Shown here piece after piece: positions 43,850 through 53,860 of a stretch of 64,000 bases of DNA (position 1 is the first letter of the stretch; every line of letters begins with the position of its first letter). Location of the stretch: NCBI RefSeq assembly GCF_015351245.1, contig NZ_JADKSO010000005.1, positions 62,001 to 126,000 on the forward strand, in the 5' to 3' direction. The stretch comes from Rathayibacter sp. VKM Ac-2879 (lineage in GTDB: Bacteria > Actinomycetota > Actinomycetes > Actinomycetales > Microbacteriaceae). A program made the translations under genes and the position numbers. The notes under the pieces are model-generated. The model was given only the letters and a program-made list of their open reading frames with translations, did not search any database and was not told the DNA's origin.

Positions 43850-45316
43850 TCAGCGGGGCTGCGTCATCGACATGACGTCGAGGGCGCTGTCGAGCTGCTC
43901 CTCGGTCACCTCGCCTCGCTCGACGAAGCCGAGGTCGATCACCGACTCGCGCACGGTGATGCCCCGAGCGACCGAGTTCTTCGCGACCTTCGCGGCGGCC
44001 TCGTAGCCGATCACCTTGTTGAGCGGAGTCACGATCGACGGCGAGGACTCGGCGAGGGCTCGCGCGCGCTCGAGATTCGCCTCGAGTCCGTCGATCGTCT
44101 TATCGGCGAGGAGGGTCGCGGAGTTCGCGAGCAGCCGGATCGACTCCAGGAGCGCGGTGCCCATGACGGGGATCGCGACGTTGAGCTCGAAGGCGCCCGA
44201 GGCACCCGCCCAGGCGATGGTCGCGTCGTTGCCGATGACGCGCGCGCAGACCATGAGCACCGCCTCGGGGATCACCGGGTTGACCTTGCCGGGCATGATC
44301 GAGGAGCCGGGCTGGAGGTCGGGGATGTGCAGCTCGCCGAGCCCCGTGTTGGGGCCCGAGCCCATCCAGCGCAGATCGTTGTTGATCTTCGTGAGGCTCA
44401 CCGCGAGCACGCGCAGCGCGCCGGAGGCCTCGACGAGCGCGTCGCGGGCGCCCTGCGCCTCGAAGTGGTTGCGTGCCTCCGTGACCGGCAGACCCGTCTC
44501 GTCGGCGAGCCGAGCGATCACCTTCTGCGGGAAGCCGGCCGGGGTGTTGATGCCGGTGCCGACGGCCGTGCCGCCGAGCGGGACCTCGGCGACCCGGGGC
44601 AGGGCGGAGCGAACGCGTTCGATGCCCAAGCGGATCTGCATCGCGTACCCGCCGAATTCCTGGCCCAGCGTGACGGGGGTGGCGTCCATGAGGTGGGTGC
44701 GGCCGGCCTTGACGGCGCCGCTCCACAGCTCGGCCTTCGTCTCGAGGGCTTCCGCGAGATGCTCGAGCGAGGGGATGAGGCTCTCGAGCAGAGCGCCGGT
44801 AACGGCGACGTGCACGGAGGTGGGGAACACGTCGTTCGACGACTGGGAGGCGTTCACGTGGTCGTTCGGGTGCACGGTACGGCCGAGGGCCGTGGTGGCG
44901 AGGGTGCCGAGCACCTCGTTCATGTTCATGTTCGACGATGTGCCCGAGCCCGTCTGGTAGACGTCGATCGGGAAGTGCTCGTCGTAGCCGCCCGCGACGA
45001 CGAGGTCGGCGGCGTCGGCGATCGCCCCGGCGATCTCGGTGTCGAGGACCCCCAGCTCTGCGTTGACGAGGGCCGCTGCCTTCTTGATCCGCGCGAGCGC
45101 TGCGATCTGGGCGGACTCGAGGCCGGCGCCCGAGATCGGGAAGTTCTCGACGGCGCGCTGCGTCTGCGCGGCGTACAGGGCCGTGCGCGGAACCCGCACC
45201 TCGCCCATCGTGTCGTGCTCGATCCGGAAGTCGCCGGAGTCGGTCGGAGAGTGATCCACCACGCTGTGTTCGTCCTTGTCTGATCGGTTGGTGCGGTGCT
45301 GTTCGGTCCCGGTCAT
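43850..45316 (-). CDS. fumC: Class II fumarate hydratase
   Basis: 488-aa TCA enzyme converting fumarate to L-malate, iron-independent class. Signature [18 protein letters not shown] is present, along with [14 protein letters not shown] and [16 protein letters not shown]. About 30 residues longer at the N-terminus than usual ([17 protein letters not shown]). The long start is supported by ATGA overlap with the upstream carbonic anhydrase stop, which suggests translational coupling; a shorter in-frame start near [16 protein letters not shown] cannot be excluded. Conserved block with DUF4245 and glpX. Confidence 0.93.
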   Translation of the reverse strand: MTGTEQHRTNRSDKDEHSVVDHSPTDSGDFRIEHDTMGEVRVPRTALYAAQTQRAVENFPISGAGLESAQIAALARIKKAAALVNAELGVLDTEIAGAIADAADLVVAGGYDEHFPIDVYQTGSGTSSNMNMNEVLGTLATTALGRTVHPNDHVNASQSSNDVFPTSVHVAVTGALLESLIPSLEHLAEALETKAELWSGAVKAGRTHLMDATPVTLGQEFGGYAMQIRLGIERVRSALPRVAEVPLGGTAVGTGINTPAGFPQKVIARLADETGLPVTEARNHFEAQGARDALVEASGALRVLAVSLTKINNDLRWMGSGPNTGLGELHIPDLQPGSSIMPGKVNPVIPEAVLMVCARVIGNDATIAWAGASGAFELNVAIPVMGTALLESIRLLANSATLLADKTIDGLEANLERARALAESSPSIVTPLNKVIGYEAAAKVAKNSVARGITVRESVIDLGFVERGEVTEEQLDSALDVMSMTQPR

Positions 45317-46089
45317 GCCGGGACCGATCCCGTCGCGCGCGTCGGCGCGAAGGAGAGGTCGGAGTCGGAGGTTCGCTCGTGCTCCGACACGTACGGCGTG
45401 AGCTCCGGCGGCTCGATGCCGAGGATCACGTCGGGCCTCACGGTGCCGTCGGTCAGGCGGTAGTTGGCTCCGACGACGGCGAGCTCGCCCGAGGCGACGG
45501 CGTCGGCGATGAGGGGCGAGCGTTGCAGCAGCTCGGCGACGGTGTCGCGCAAGTGCTCACGGCCTACCGCGAGGGCGTCGGTCGTCGAGGGGTCGACCAG
45601 GACCCTGCCGTCGGGCTGTACGCCGACATGCCTGCGTACAGCGGGGATGATCGGCTCGATCAGGTGCTCGATGTGCGGGGGGAGGCGCTCGGCGCCCGGT
45701 GCCTGCGAGCTGATCGCTGCCTTCACCGCGCCGCACTCGTCGTGCCCGAGCACGAGGATCAGCTTCACTCCGAGCACGGCGACGCCGTACTCGAGCGAGC
45801 CCACGATCGAGTCGGCGATGACCTGTCCGGCGTTGCGGACGACGAAGAGGTCGCCGAGGCCCAGGTCGAAGATGATCTCGGCGGCGAGGCGGGAGTCGCT
45901 GCACCCGAAGAGGGCCGCGAGCGGTCGCTGTTCGGCGGCGAGCTCGGCGCGCCGCTCGACGTCCTGCCGCGGATGCCGTGGCTCTCCGGCGACGAAGCGC
46001 TGGTTGCCGCGCAGCATCTCCTTCCACACCCACGCGGGCGGGCGTGACTCGCGCGGGACGGTGGTGCTCGCGCTCGGATCGTGGCTCAT
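45313..46089 (-). CDS. Beta-class carbonic anhydrase
   Basis: 258-aa zinc enzyme interconverting CO2 and bicarbonate. Zinc/catalytic residues: Cys63-x-Asp65-x-Arg67 in GCSDSR, and His116-x2-Cys119 in [25 protein letters not shown] follows the first motif as in the family. The C-terminal tail (40 residues) is Glu/Ser rich. Overlaps DUF4245 upstream and fumC downstream by 4 bases each, making a tight xseB-DUF4245-CA-fumC operon. Confidence 0.92.
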   Translation of the reverse strand: MSHDPSASTTVPRESRPPAWVWKEMLRGNQRFVAGEPRHPRQDVERRAELAAEQRPLAALFGCSDSRLAAEIIFDLGLGDLFVVRNAGQVIADSIVGSLEYGVAVLGVKLILVLGHDECGAVKAAISSQAPGAERLPPHIEHLIEPIIPAVRRHVGVQPDGRVLVDPSTTDALAVGREHLRDTVAELLQRSPLIADAVASGELAVVGANYRLTDGTVRPDVILGIEPPELTPYVSEHERTSDSDLSFAPTRATGSVPA

Positions 46090-46730
46090 CGGGACTCCTC
46101 CTGGCCGATCTGCGGACTGATGGCGTCGACGACCTGGCGGATCTCGTCGACGTCGGCGGTGCCGTAGACGAGGTAGGTGCTCGAGCCCGCTGCCGTCTCG
46201 AGGGCGTAGGGCGTGTTGCCGGCGGCGGCTCCGGAGTCGCGGCGGTCGTAGACCGTCCACTGGCGACCGTCGATCTCTTCGACGCCGGTGGCGGCGACGC
46301 GATCGAGCTGGGAGGCGACCCAGGCGTCGTCGGCGTCGAAGCCCTGACTGAGGCCCACGTACCCGGCCCGAGGCGTGAGCAGGCCCACATACCAGTAGGC
46401 GACGCCGCCGTCTTCGCGCTGCTCGGCGGCATTCGCCGACCAGCCTGCGGGCATCAGGGGTACCGCGAGCGTCTGCGCGCGGCCGAGCTGCACCTGGGAG
46501 GCGACGAGCGGCACGTCGACCGCGACCCGCTGCGGCCCGTCGCCCCGCGGAACCAGCAAGACGATGATCGCGACCAGGCCGACCGTCGCGAGGAGCGAGA
46601 ACACCAGGTTGTTGACGGTCTTGCGCTGACGGTAGAGCCTCGAGTTCTCGGCCTTGCGGGCCGCGGCCTCGGCGGGAGTCTCGGGCCGGCCGAGCTCTGC
46701 GACGACGCGGGGAGGCGTGCTGCGGCTCAT
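46086..46730 (-). CDS. DUF4245 single-span membrane protein
   Basis: 214-aa protein. Cytoplasmic basic N-terminus ([20 protein letters not shown]), one membrane helix ([16 protein letters not shown]), and an outside domain with alternating strands ([37 protein letters not shown]). DUF4245 is an actinobacterial family of unknown function that lies near fumarase and exodeoxyribonuclease VII genes in mycobacteria as well. ATG overlaps the xseB stop (ATGA). Confidence 0.85.
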   Translation of the reverse strand: MSRSTPPRVVAELGRPETPAEAAARKAENSRLYRQRKTVNNLVFSLLATVGLVAIIVLLVPRGDGPQRVAVDVPLVASQVQLGRAQTLAVPLMPAGWSANAAEQREDGGVAYWYVGLLTPRAGYVGLSQGFDADDAWVASQLDRVAATGVEEIDGRQWTVYDRRDSGAAAGNTPYALETAAGSSTYLVYGTADVDEIRQVVDAISPQIGQEESR

Positions 46731-46981
46731 CCGGCGTTCGCTCCGTTCGAGGAGCCGGAGCGCGCGGCATCGAGCCGCGCGCGCGCGCCGATCAGCCACT
46801 CCTCGCATCGCGCTGCGAGCGCCTCGCCGCGCTCCCACAGGGCGAGCGAGCGTTCGAGCGTTGAGCTGCCCTGCTCGAGCTCGCCGACCACGCGGACGAG
46901 TTCGTCGCGCGCCTGCTCGTAGGAGAACCCGGAGACGTCGGGCTCCTCCGTGGCGGAGGAGTCGGTGCGGGCGTCGGCCAT
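46727..46981 (-). CDS. xseB: Exodeoxyribonuclease VII small subunit
   Basis: 84-aa helical subunit. Several copies bind each XseA to form the single-strand nuclease ExoVII, used in repair. Family pattern: [20 protein letters not shown] and [20 protein letters not shown]. Acidic N-terminus and Ser/Ala tail. 47 bp after xseA, same strand. Confidence 0.92.
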   Translation of the reverse strand: MADARTDSSATEEPDVSGFSYEQARDELVRVVGELEQGSSTLERSLALWERGEALAARCEEWLIGARARLDAARSGSSNGANAG

Positions 46982-47028
46982 GAGGATGATCCTATCGATC
47001 GGTGCTGGAGAGTCGCGGTGCCGGGTGG

Positions 47029-48261
47029 TCAGGATCGGCCGGCGGGATCGACGGCCGGGCCGAGAGCGCGCGCCGCGAGGGCACCCTCGGCGAGGGTCAC
47101 GACGAGGTCGTCCCCCGATGGCGCATCGCTCGGGGCGCGGACGACATGGCCCGCGCCGTCCTGCACGATCGCGTAGCCGCGGTCGAGAGTGTGCTGCGGT
47201 GAGAGGGCGCGGAGGTGACCGTGCAGCCGCTCGACCTCGAGGTGAGCGCGCTCGAGGCGCCGCTCGACGAGCTCGGCGCCACGCGCGACCCACCGGGTGA
47301 GCTCCTCCGACCGCCGATCGACGAGCACGCTCGGCTGGGCGAGCACCGGCCGAGAGCGCAGCTGCGAGATCCGATCGATCTCGTGCGAGAGCATGCCGCT
47401 CACTCGCGTCGAGATCCGCAGCCGGGCCTGCTGCACCCGCAGTAACTCGTCGGACACGTCGGGCACGACGCGCTTCGCGGCGTCGGTCGGCGTGGAGGCG
47501 CGGAGGTCGGCGACCTCGTCGAGCAGGGGTCGGTCGGCCTCGTGGCCGATCGCGCTGACGACAGGGGTCGAGCACGCCGCGACCGCTCGCACCAGGGACT
47601 CGTCGCTGAACCCGAGCAGGTTCTGGAAGTCGCCTCCGCCTCGCGCGATGACGATCACGTCGATGCTCTCGTCCGCGTCGAGGAGGCGCAGGGCCGACGT
47701 CACCTCGGCGACCGTCCGCTCGCCCTGCACCGCGGCGTGGACGATGCGGAAGCGCACCGCGGGCCAGCGCAACTGAGCGTTCCGCACGACGTCCTTCTCG
47801 GCGTCCGAGTCTGCGCCGGTGATGAGGCCGACACCGTGAGGGAGGAACGGCAGCGGCTTCTTGCGCGACGCCTCGAAGAGGCCCTCTGCGGCGAGCTGGC
47901 GGCGGAGGCCCTCGAGTCTCTCGAGCAGGTCGCCGAGGCCCACGTGGCGCATCTCGAACACCTGCATCGAGAGCGTCCCGCCCTTGAGCCAGTAGTTGGG
48001 CTTGACGAGCGCGATCACCCGATCGCCCTGCGCGAGGTCGGCGGGGAGACGCGCGCGCACCGAGGACCACACGGTGAATCCGACGGTCGCGTCTCCCGAG
48101 AGGTCTTTGAGCTTGCCGTAGACGTTGCCACCCGAGACGCCCCACTGCGTGATCTCGCCCTCGACCCACGCCGTGCCGAGTCGCTCGATCCAGCCCTTGA
48201 TCTTGCTCGCGAGCAGACCGACCGACCAGGGCGCATCGGCGGTGGGAGGGGCGTCAGTCAT
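47029..48261 (-). CDS. xseA: Exodeoxyribonuclease VII large subunit
   Basis: 410-aa catalytic subunit. N-terminal OB-fold ([20 protein letters not shown]), nuclease core with [36 protein letters not shown] and [19 protein letters not shown], then a long coiled-coil region (residues about 265-350) that binds XseB, and LDRGYAIV near the end. The ATG 48261 has GAAGGCAG upstream; an in-frame start at 48336 would add 25 residues. Divergent from ispH. Confidence 0.93.
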   Translation of the reverse strand: MTDAPPTADAPWSVGLLASKIKGWIERLGTAWVEGEITQWGVSGGNVYGKLKDLSGDATVGFTVWSSVRARLPADLAQGDRVIALVKPNYWLKGGTLSMQVFEMRHVGLGDLLERLEGLRRQLAAEGLFEASRKKPLPFLPHGVGLITGADSDAEKDVVRNAQLRWPAVRFRIVHAAVQGERTVAEVTSALRLLDADESIDVIVIARGGGDFQNLLGFSDESLVRAVAACSTPVVSAIGHEADRPLLDEVADLRASTPTDAAKRVVPDVSDELLRVQQARLRISTRVSGMLSHEIDRISQLRSRPVLAQPSVLVDRRSEELTRWVARGAELVERRLERAHLEVERLHGHLRALSPQHTLDRGYAIVQDGAGHVVRAPSDAPSGDDLVVTLAEGALAARALGPAVDPAGRS

Positions 48262-48384
48262 CTCTGCCTTCGCTCGGCGGGACACGGAAGCGGGAGTCCC
48301 TCCCGCGACGACCACGCTACGGGATGCCTCCGACACCGCCGCCGTCGCTGCGCGCGATGCGGCGTCCCCTTCGCGTCCCCGGCC

Positions 48385-48410
48385 CTGGTCTGGCGACCAG
48401 CACGTAGAAT
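48385..48410 (+). promoter_or_regulatory. ispH promoter with inverted repeat upstream of the -10 box
   Basis: -10 TAGAAT at 48405-48410 lies 6 nt before GTG 48417 (leaderless). Just upstream, CTGGTC-TGGC-GACCAG (48385-48400) is a 6-4-6 inverted repeat within the spacer region, a possible operator. Confidence 0.45.
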
Positions 48411-48416
48411 CGTGTG

Positions 48417-49484
48417 GTGAGTGAAGCCCTGATCAGTCTGCCCATGCCGCGTATGCCCCGCGCCACGGGGCGCCTGCGCGACGAGCCCGTGGACGGACCG
48501 AAGCGCGTGCTCCTCGCCGCTCCCCGCGGCTATTGCGCCGGTGTCGACCGTGCGGTCGTCGCGGTCGAGAAGGCCATCGAGCACTATGGCGCTCCCGTCT
48601 ACGTGCGCAAGCAGATCGTGCACAACGTGCATGTCGTCTCGACGCTCGAGAGCCAGGGCGCGATCTTCGTCGACGAGGTCGACGAAGTGCCCGAGGGTTC
48701 GCACGTCGTCTTCAGTGCGCACGGAGTCTCGCCCGCGGTCGTGCAGGGCGCGGCCGACCGCAAGCTCCAGGCCATCGACGCGACCTGCCCGCTCGTCACG
48801 AAGGTGCACCGCGAGGCCGTGCGGTTTGCCCGCGACGACTTCGAGATCCTCCTGATCGGCCATGAGGGCCACGAGGAGGTCGAGGGCACCGCAGGCGAGG
48901 CACCCGATCACGTCACTCTCGTCAACAGCCCCGACGATGTGCCGAATCTCGTCGTGAAGGATCCCGAGAAGGTCGTCTGGCTCTCGCAGACGACGCTCTC
49001 GGTCGACGAGACGATGGAGACGGTCCGCCGCCTCCGCGAACGCTTCCCTCATCTCCAGGACCCGCCCAGCGACGACATCTGCTACGCGACGCAGAACCGC
49101 CAGGTCGCCATCAAGAAGGTCGCCGCCGACGCCGAACTCGTGATCGTGGTCGGCTCGGCCAACTCCTCCAACTCGGTCCGTCTTGTCGAGGTAGCCCTCG
49201 AGTACGGCGCGAAGGCCGCCTACCGCATCGACTACGCGAGCGAAATCAGGCAGGAGTGGCTCGACGGCATCCGCACCGTCGGAGTCACGAGCGGCGCCTC
49301 GGTGCCCGAGGTGCTCGTCCGCGAGGTGCTCGACGACCTCGCCGCCGCCGGCTACGGCGACGTCGAGGAGGTCAAGACGGCGGAGGAGGACCTGATGTTC
49401 TCGCTCCCGAAGGAGCTGCGCAAGGACGTCGCCGGCAAACGGGACGCCCGCGCGGTCGGCGGCCGGATCAGCGCCGGAGCGTAG
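48417..49484 (+). CDS. ispH: 4-hydroxy-3-methylbut-2-enyl diphosphate reductase
   Basis: 355-aa iron-sulfur enzyme of the MEP pathway; makes IPP and DMAPP, the precursors used by uppS and other prenyl synthases. The three cluster cysteines are Cys40 (APRGYCAGV), Cys124 ([11 protein letters not shown]) and Cys222 ([11 protein letters not shown]). The catalytic-site strand [10 protein letters not shown] is also clear. Preceded by a leaderless-type promoter with an inverted repeat. GTG 48414 is a one-codon alternative. Confidence 0.95.
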   Translation: MSEALISLPMPRMPRATGRLRDEPVDGPKRVLLAAPRGYCAGVDRAVVAVEKAIEHYGAPVYVRKQIVHNVHVVSTLESQGAIFVDEVDEVPEGSHVVFSAHGVSPAVVQGAADRKLQAIDATCPLVTKVHREAVRFARDDFEILLIGHEGHEEVEGTAGEAPDHVTLVNSPDDVPNLVVKDPEKVVWLSQTTLSVDETMETVRRLRERFPHLQDPPSDDICYATQNRQVAIKKVAADAELVIVVGSANSSNSVRLVEVALEYGAKAAYRIDYASEIRQEWLDGIRTVGVTSGASVPEVLVREVLDDLAAAGYGDVEEVKTAEEDLMFSLPKELRKDVAGKRDARAVGGRISAGA

Positions 49485-49533
49485 AGCTCCCGGCCCCGAG
49501 CCGTGCGATCGAGGCAGTACGGCGAAGAGGCAG

Positions 49534-49582
49534 TACGGGCGAAGAGGCCGCCCCCTGCGGGGGAGCGGCCTCTTCGCCCGTA
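49534..49582. terminator. Strong bidirectional hairpin between ispH and DUF6264-like gene
   Basis: 17-bp perfect stem TACGGGCGAAGAGGCCG / CGGCCTCTTCGCCCGTA capped by a smaller GC stem. It lies between convergent ispH and the membrane protein ending at 49593. A partial direct copy of the left arm (GAGGCAGTACGGCGAA) sits just upstream at about 49511-49526. Confidence 0.8.
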
Positions 49583-49592
49583 CGGGCACGGC

Positions 49593-50212
49593 TCAGATCG
49601 CGCCGGTGCCGCTCGGAGTGGGGACGACTCCAGATGTGGACATGCGTGACACGTAGTCGGCGAAGGTCGGATCGCCGAGGATGGCGATCGCCGCGATGAC
49701 GAGCGAGAGCACGACCGTCGCGACGATGCCGAGCAGAGGCACCAGCACGGCGCGCTTGCCCGCGCGGATGCGACGGATCGCGATCCACACCGAGAACGCG
49801 ACGATGAGCGATTGCGCGAGCGCCACTACGACCCCGAGCACGCGCGCGAGCTCGGGGGAGCCGTAGGTGCCGATGCCCTGTCGCGTGTAGAGCTCCTCGA
49901 GCGTGCTCGCGAAGCTCGACGGATCGAGCAGCGTCGGCACGGCGAAGAACACGCCGAGCGCCAGCAAGACGAGGGTCAGCATCCGATCGACGGGATGCGC
50001 CGCCGCGGGTCTCGCCGGCGCGGAGGCGGGGCGCGGATCGGATTCCGCACCGCGCGGATCCGGAACGACCACCGCCTCCTCAGGGGGCTGCCACGACCAG
50101 CCGGGCGGCGCATACTCGCCGTACTGCGGCGCCGGCCGCTCCGAGCCGGGTCGTTCAGGACTCGGATGCTCCGCGCCTGTCCGCTCCGCTCCCGATCGCT
50201 CGTGCGCCTCGG

Positions 50213-50216
<4 letters not shown>
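49593..50216 (-). CDS. Four-helix membrane protein, DUF6264-like
   Basis: 207-aa protein: a Pro/Glu/Ser-rich N-terminal half (residues 1-75, low complexity, with QYGEYAPPGWSWQ), then hydrophobic segments (MLTLVLLALGVFFAVPTLL, ARVLGVVVALAQSLIVAFSVWI, VLVPLLGIVATVVLSLVIAAI). It resembles the Microbacteriaceae-type DUF6264 proteins found near fructose-bisphosphate aldolase; this name is from memory. GTG start overlaps the fba stop (GTGA). Function unknown. Confidence 0.72.
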
Positions 50217-51253
<1,037 letters not shown>

Positions 51254-51392
51254 GGCATCTCCTTTGACGGATGAACGGGAGGGATTCGGGCGGGGCCCGC
51301 GTCGGGCACGAGTCTAGCGACGCGGCCTTGCCCTCTTCTCCGAGCACCCCCGACCCTCGGAGGCCGCTGGGCTAGGCTTCCGAGCGGGATGG

Positions 51393-51411
51393 GGACCCGC
51401 TCCGCGGGTCC
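51393..51411 (+). promoter_or_regulatory. Hairpin in the glpX leader
   Basis: GGACCCGC-TCC-GCGGGTCC forms a perfect 8-bp stem with a 3-nt loop, 9 nt before GTG 51421 and 42 nt before GTG 51454. A TAGGCT -10 candidate is at 51373-51378. Possible translation control or simply mRNA structure. Confidence 0.35.
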
Positions 51412-51453
51412 TGCGACGACGTGCACGAACTCGACCGCGAAGGACTCCGCGCA

Positions 51454-52434
51454 GTGACCGACAACGACTCGCTCTACCTCCACCCTGATCGCAATCTCGG
51501 CATGGAACTCGTCCGTGCCACGGAAGCGGCTGCCATCCGCGCCGTCCCCTTCATCGGCAAGGGCGACAAGAACGCCGCCGACGGCGCCGCGGTCGATGCG
51601 ATGCGCACGTTCCTCGGCACGGTCAACTTCGACGGCGTCGTCGTGATCGGCGAGGGCGAGAAGGACAACGCGCCGATGCTCTACAACGGCGAACACGTGG
51701 GCAACGGCTCCGGTCCTGCGGCCGACATCGCTGTCGACCCGATCGACGGCACCTCGCTCACGGCCGCCGGTCGTCAGAACGCGCTCTCGATGATCGCGGT
51801 GGCAGACCGCGGCGCGATGTTCGACCCCTCGGCAGTCTTTTATATGGAGAAGATCGTCACCGGCCCCGAGGGTGTGGGCATCATCGACATCGAGCGGCCG
51901 ATCGGCGAGAACATCAGGGCTTTGGCCCGCGCCAAGCGCAAGCCGGTCGACGAGATGCGCATCGCGGTGCTCGACCGCCCGCGTCACGCCCAGCTCATCG
52001 AGGACATCCGCGCGGCGGGAGCCGGCACTCGCCTCTTGCTCGACGGCGACGTCGCGGGGGGCATTAACGCGGCGCGCCACGATTCGCGCCTCGACATGTG
52101 CGTGGGCGTCGGAGGCACGCCCGAGGGCATCATCACGGCCTGCGCCATCCGTGCGCTCGGCGGCGTGATCCAGGGGATCCTGCGCCCGAAGGACGACGAT
52201 GAGCGCCAGCGTGCGCTCGACGCGGGCCACGACCTCGAGCGGGTGCTGCACGCGAACGATTTGGTGCGCAGCGACAACACCTACTTCGTGGCGACCGGTG
52301 TCACCAACGGAGGTCTCGTGAAGGGCGTGCGCAAGGAGGGACACGTCATCACGACGGAGTCGATCGTGTTGCGCTCCCGCTCGGGCACCATCCGCCGCGT
52401 GACCGCCCAGCACCTCGCCGAGAAGTGGATCTAG
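51454..52434 (+). CDS. glpX: Class II fructose-1,6-bisphosphatase
   Basis: 326-aa gluconeogenic phosphatase. Metal/phosphate motifs: [14 protein letters not shown], the signature [28 protein letters not shown], and [33 protein letters not shown] follows as in the family. GTG 51454 has AAGGA 9 nt upstream and is chosen; GTG 51421 would add 11 residues but has no RBS. Divergent from fba. Confidence 0.93.
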   Translation: MTDNDSLYLHPDRNLGMELVRATEAAAIRAVPFIGKGDKNAADGAAVDAMRTFLGTVNFDGVVVIGEGEKDNAPMLYNGEHVGNGSGPAADIAVDPIDGTSLTAAGRQNALSMIAVADRGAMFDPSAVFYMEKIVTGPEGVGIIDIERPIGENIRALARAKRKPVDEMRIAVLDRPRHAQLIEDIRAAGAGTRLLLDGDVAGGINAARHDSRLDMCVGVGGTPEGIITACAIRALGGVIQGILRPKDDDERQRALDAGHDLERVLHANDLVRSDNTYFVATGVTNGGLVKGVRKEGHVITTESIVLRSRSGTIRRVTAQHLAEKWI

Positions 52435-52487
52435 CGAGCGCTGTCGCGCGCGTCGCGGTGCCTGGCTGTCCATCGGAATCTGGCCGT

Positions 52488-53735
52488 TCACCGGGGTCGG
52501 GCCGTCTGCTCGGAGGCGTCGGGGGCGAGGAGTTCGACGGCCGTGAGGCGCCTCGGTGACGCGGTCACGCCTCCGACGGGCTGGAGGATCCGCGACTCGT
52601 CGAGGGCGTCGAACTGCCGCGCCGTGACGAGCACGCGGCTTTCGAGCGAGCCGGCGAAGGCGTTGTAGGAGTCGACGGTCTTCTCGATCGAGCGGCGCAG
52701 CCCGTCGGCGTGGTCGGCGAGTGTGCCGAGTCGCGAGTAGAGGGTCTTGCCGAGGTCGAGGAGCCGCTTGGCGTCGTCGGCAAGGACGTCCTGCTGCCAC
52801 GTGTAGGCCACGGTCTTGAGCACCGACCACAGAGTGACCGGGGAGGCGAGGGCCACCCGCTTGCGGAACGCGTACTCGAGCAGGCTCGGGTCGGCGTCGA
52901 GAGCGCTCGCGAGGAGCGGCTCGCTCGGCACGAAGGCGATGACGAACTCGGGGCTCGCGGGTAGGCCGCTCCAGTAGGCGCGGGCGGCGAGGGCGTCGAC
53001 GTGGCCGCGGAGGGCGCGGACGTGCGCGCGCAGCAGGCTCGCGCGGCGCGCCTCCTCGTCGGCGCCGGCCGTCGGGGGGATGGCGCTCGCCTCGAGGTAG
53101 GCGTCGAACGGCACCTTCGCGTCGACTGCGATCGCCTTGCCACCGGGCAGACGCACCACCATGTCGGCACGGCCGCGGCCCGCCTCGCCCTCGAGACCGA
53201 ACTGCACGTCGAAGTCGACGCGCTGGAGGAGTCCGGCGGCCTCGACCACGTTGCGCAGCTGGGTCTCGCCCCAGGCGCCTCGACTCGTGGTGGAGCGCAG
53301 CGCGGAGGCGAGCGTCTCGGTGGTCGAGCGCAGTCGCTCGCCGGCCAGGCGCTGACCCTCGAGCTGCTCGGTGAGGGCGCCGAACTGGGCGGCGCGCTCG
53401 CTCTCGAGCCGACGCACCGACTCCTGCATGCCGCGGAGGCTCTCGGCGACGGGTGAGAGTGTCTGCAGGATCCGGGCGTCGTGGCGCTCGCGCTCGGCGA
53501 CCGTGCGCAATTGCTCCTGGAGCTCGCGGATCTGCTCTCGTGCCGAGCCGAGGTGCTCGCGATGCTGCTCGAGCACGGCCTCGTGGCGCTGCTCGAGACC
53601 CTCGGCGCGGGCGCGGGCGGTCGCGAGATCGAGGGCGAGAGCCGCGTCAGGCGTGCGTGCGCGGGCGAGGAGGACGGCCACGACGGCCGTGACGAGCGCG
53701 CCGACGAGCAGGCCGAGGATGAAGCTGGGTTCCAT
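52488..53735 (-). CDS. rmuC: DNA recombination protein RmuC homologue
   Basis: 415-aa protein: one N-terminal membrane helix (FILGLLVGALVTAVVAVLLA), a coiled coil over about residues 35-140, then the RmuC nuclease-like domain (SRGAWGETQLRNVVEAAGLL, GRADMVVRLPGGKAIAVDAK, FVPSEPLLASALDADPSLLEY). Roles proposed for RmuC include limiting inversions and recombination; the biochemistry is unclear. ATG 53735 chosen because the protein then begins MEPSFILGLL; 53780 is an upstream alternative. Divergent from the surface protein gene. Confidence 0.88.
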   Translation of the reverse strand: MEPSFILGLLVGALVTAVVAVLLARARTPDAALALDLATARARAEGLEQRHEAVLEQHREHLGSAREQIRELQEQLRTVAERERHDARILQTLSPVAESLRGMQESVRRLESERAAQFGALTEQLEGQRLAGERLRSTTETLASALRSTTSRGAWGETQLRNVVEAAGLLQRVDFDVQFGLEGEAGRGRADMVVRLPGGKAIAVDAKVPFDAYLEASAIPPTAGADEEARRASLLRAHVRALRGHVDALAARAYWSGLPASPEFVIAFVPSEPLLASALDADPSLLEYAFRKRVALASPVTLWSVLKTVAYTWQQDVLADDAKRLLDLGKTLYSRLGTLADHADGLRRSIEKTVDSYNAFAGSLESRVLVTARQFDALDESRILQPVGGVTASPRRLTAVELLAPDASEQTARPR

Positions 53736-53860
53736 GCAGCCGATGAGATCACGGACCTCCGACACTGGCGTCCGGAACACGCCATGACCCTCAGACGAGG
53801 GGTGCCGCGTCGCAGCGCGCTCGGTCAGCGCGCGAGACGAGGCCTATAGGCTTCGCGACC

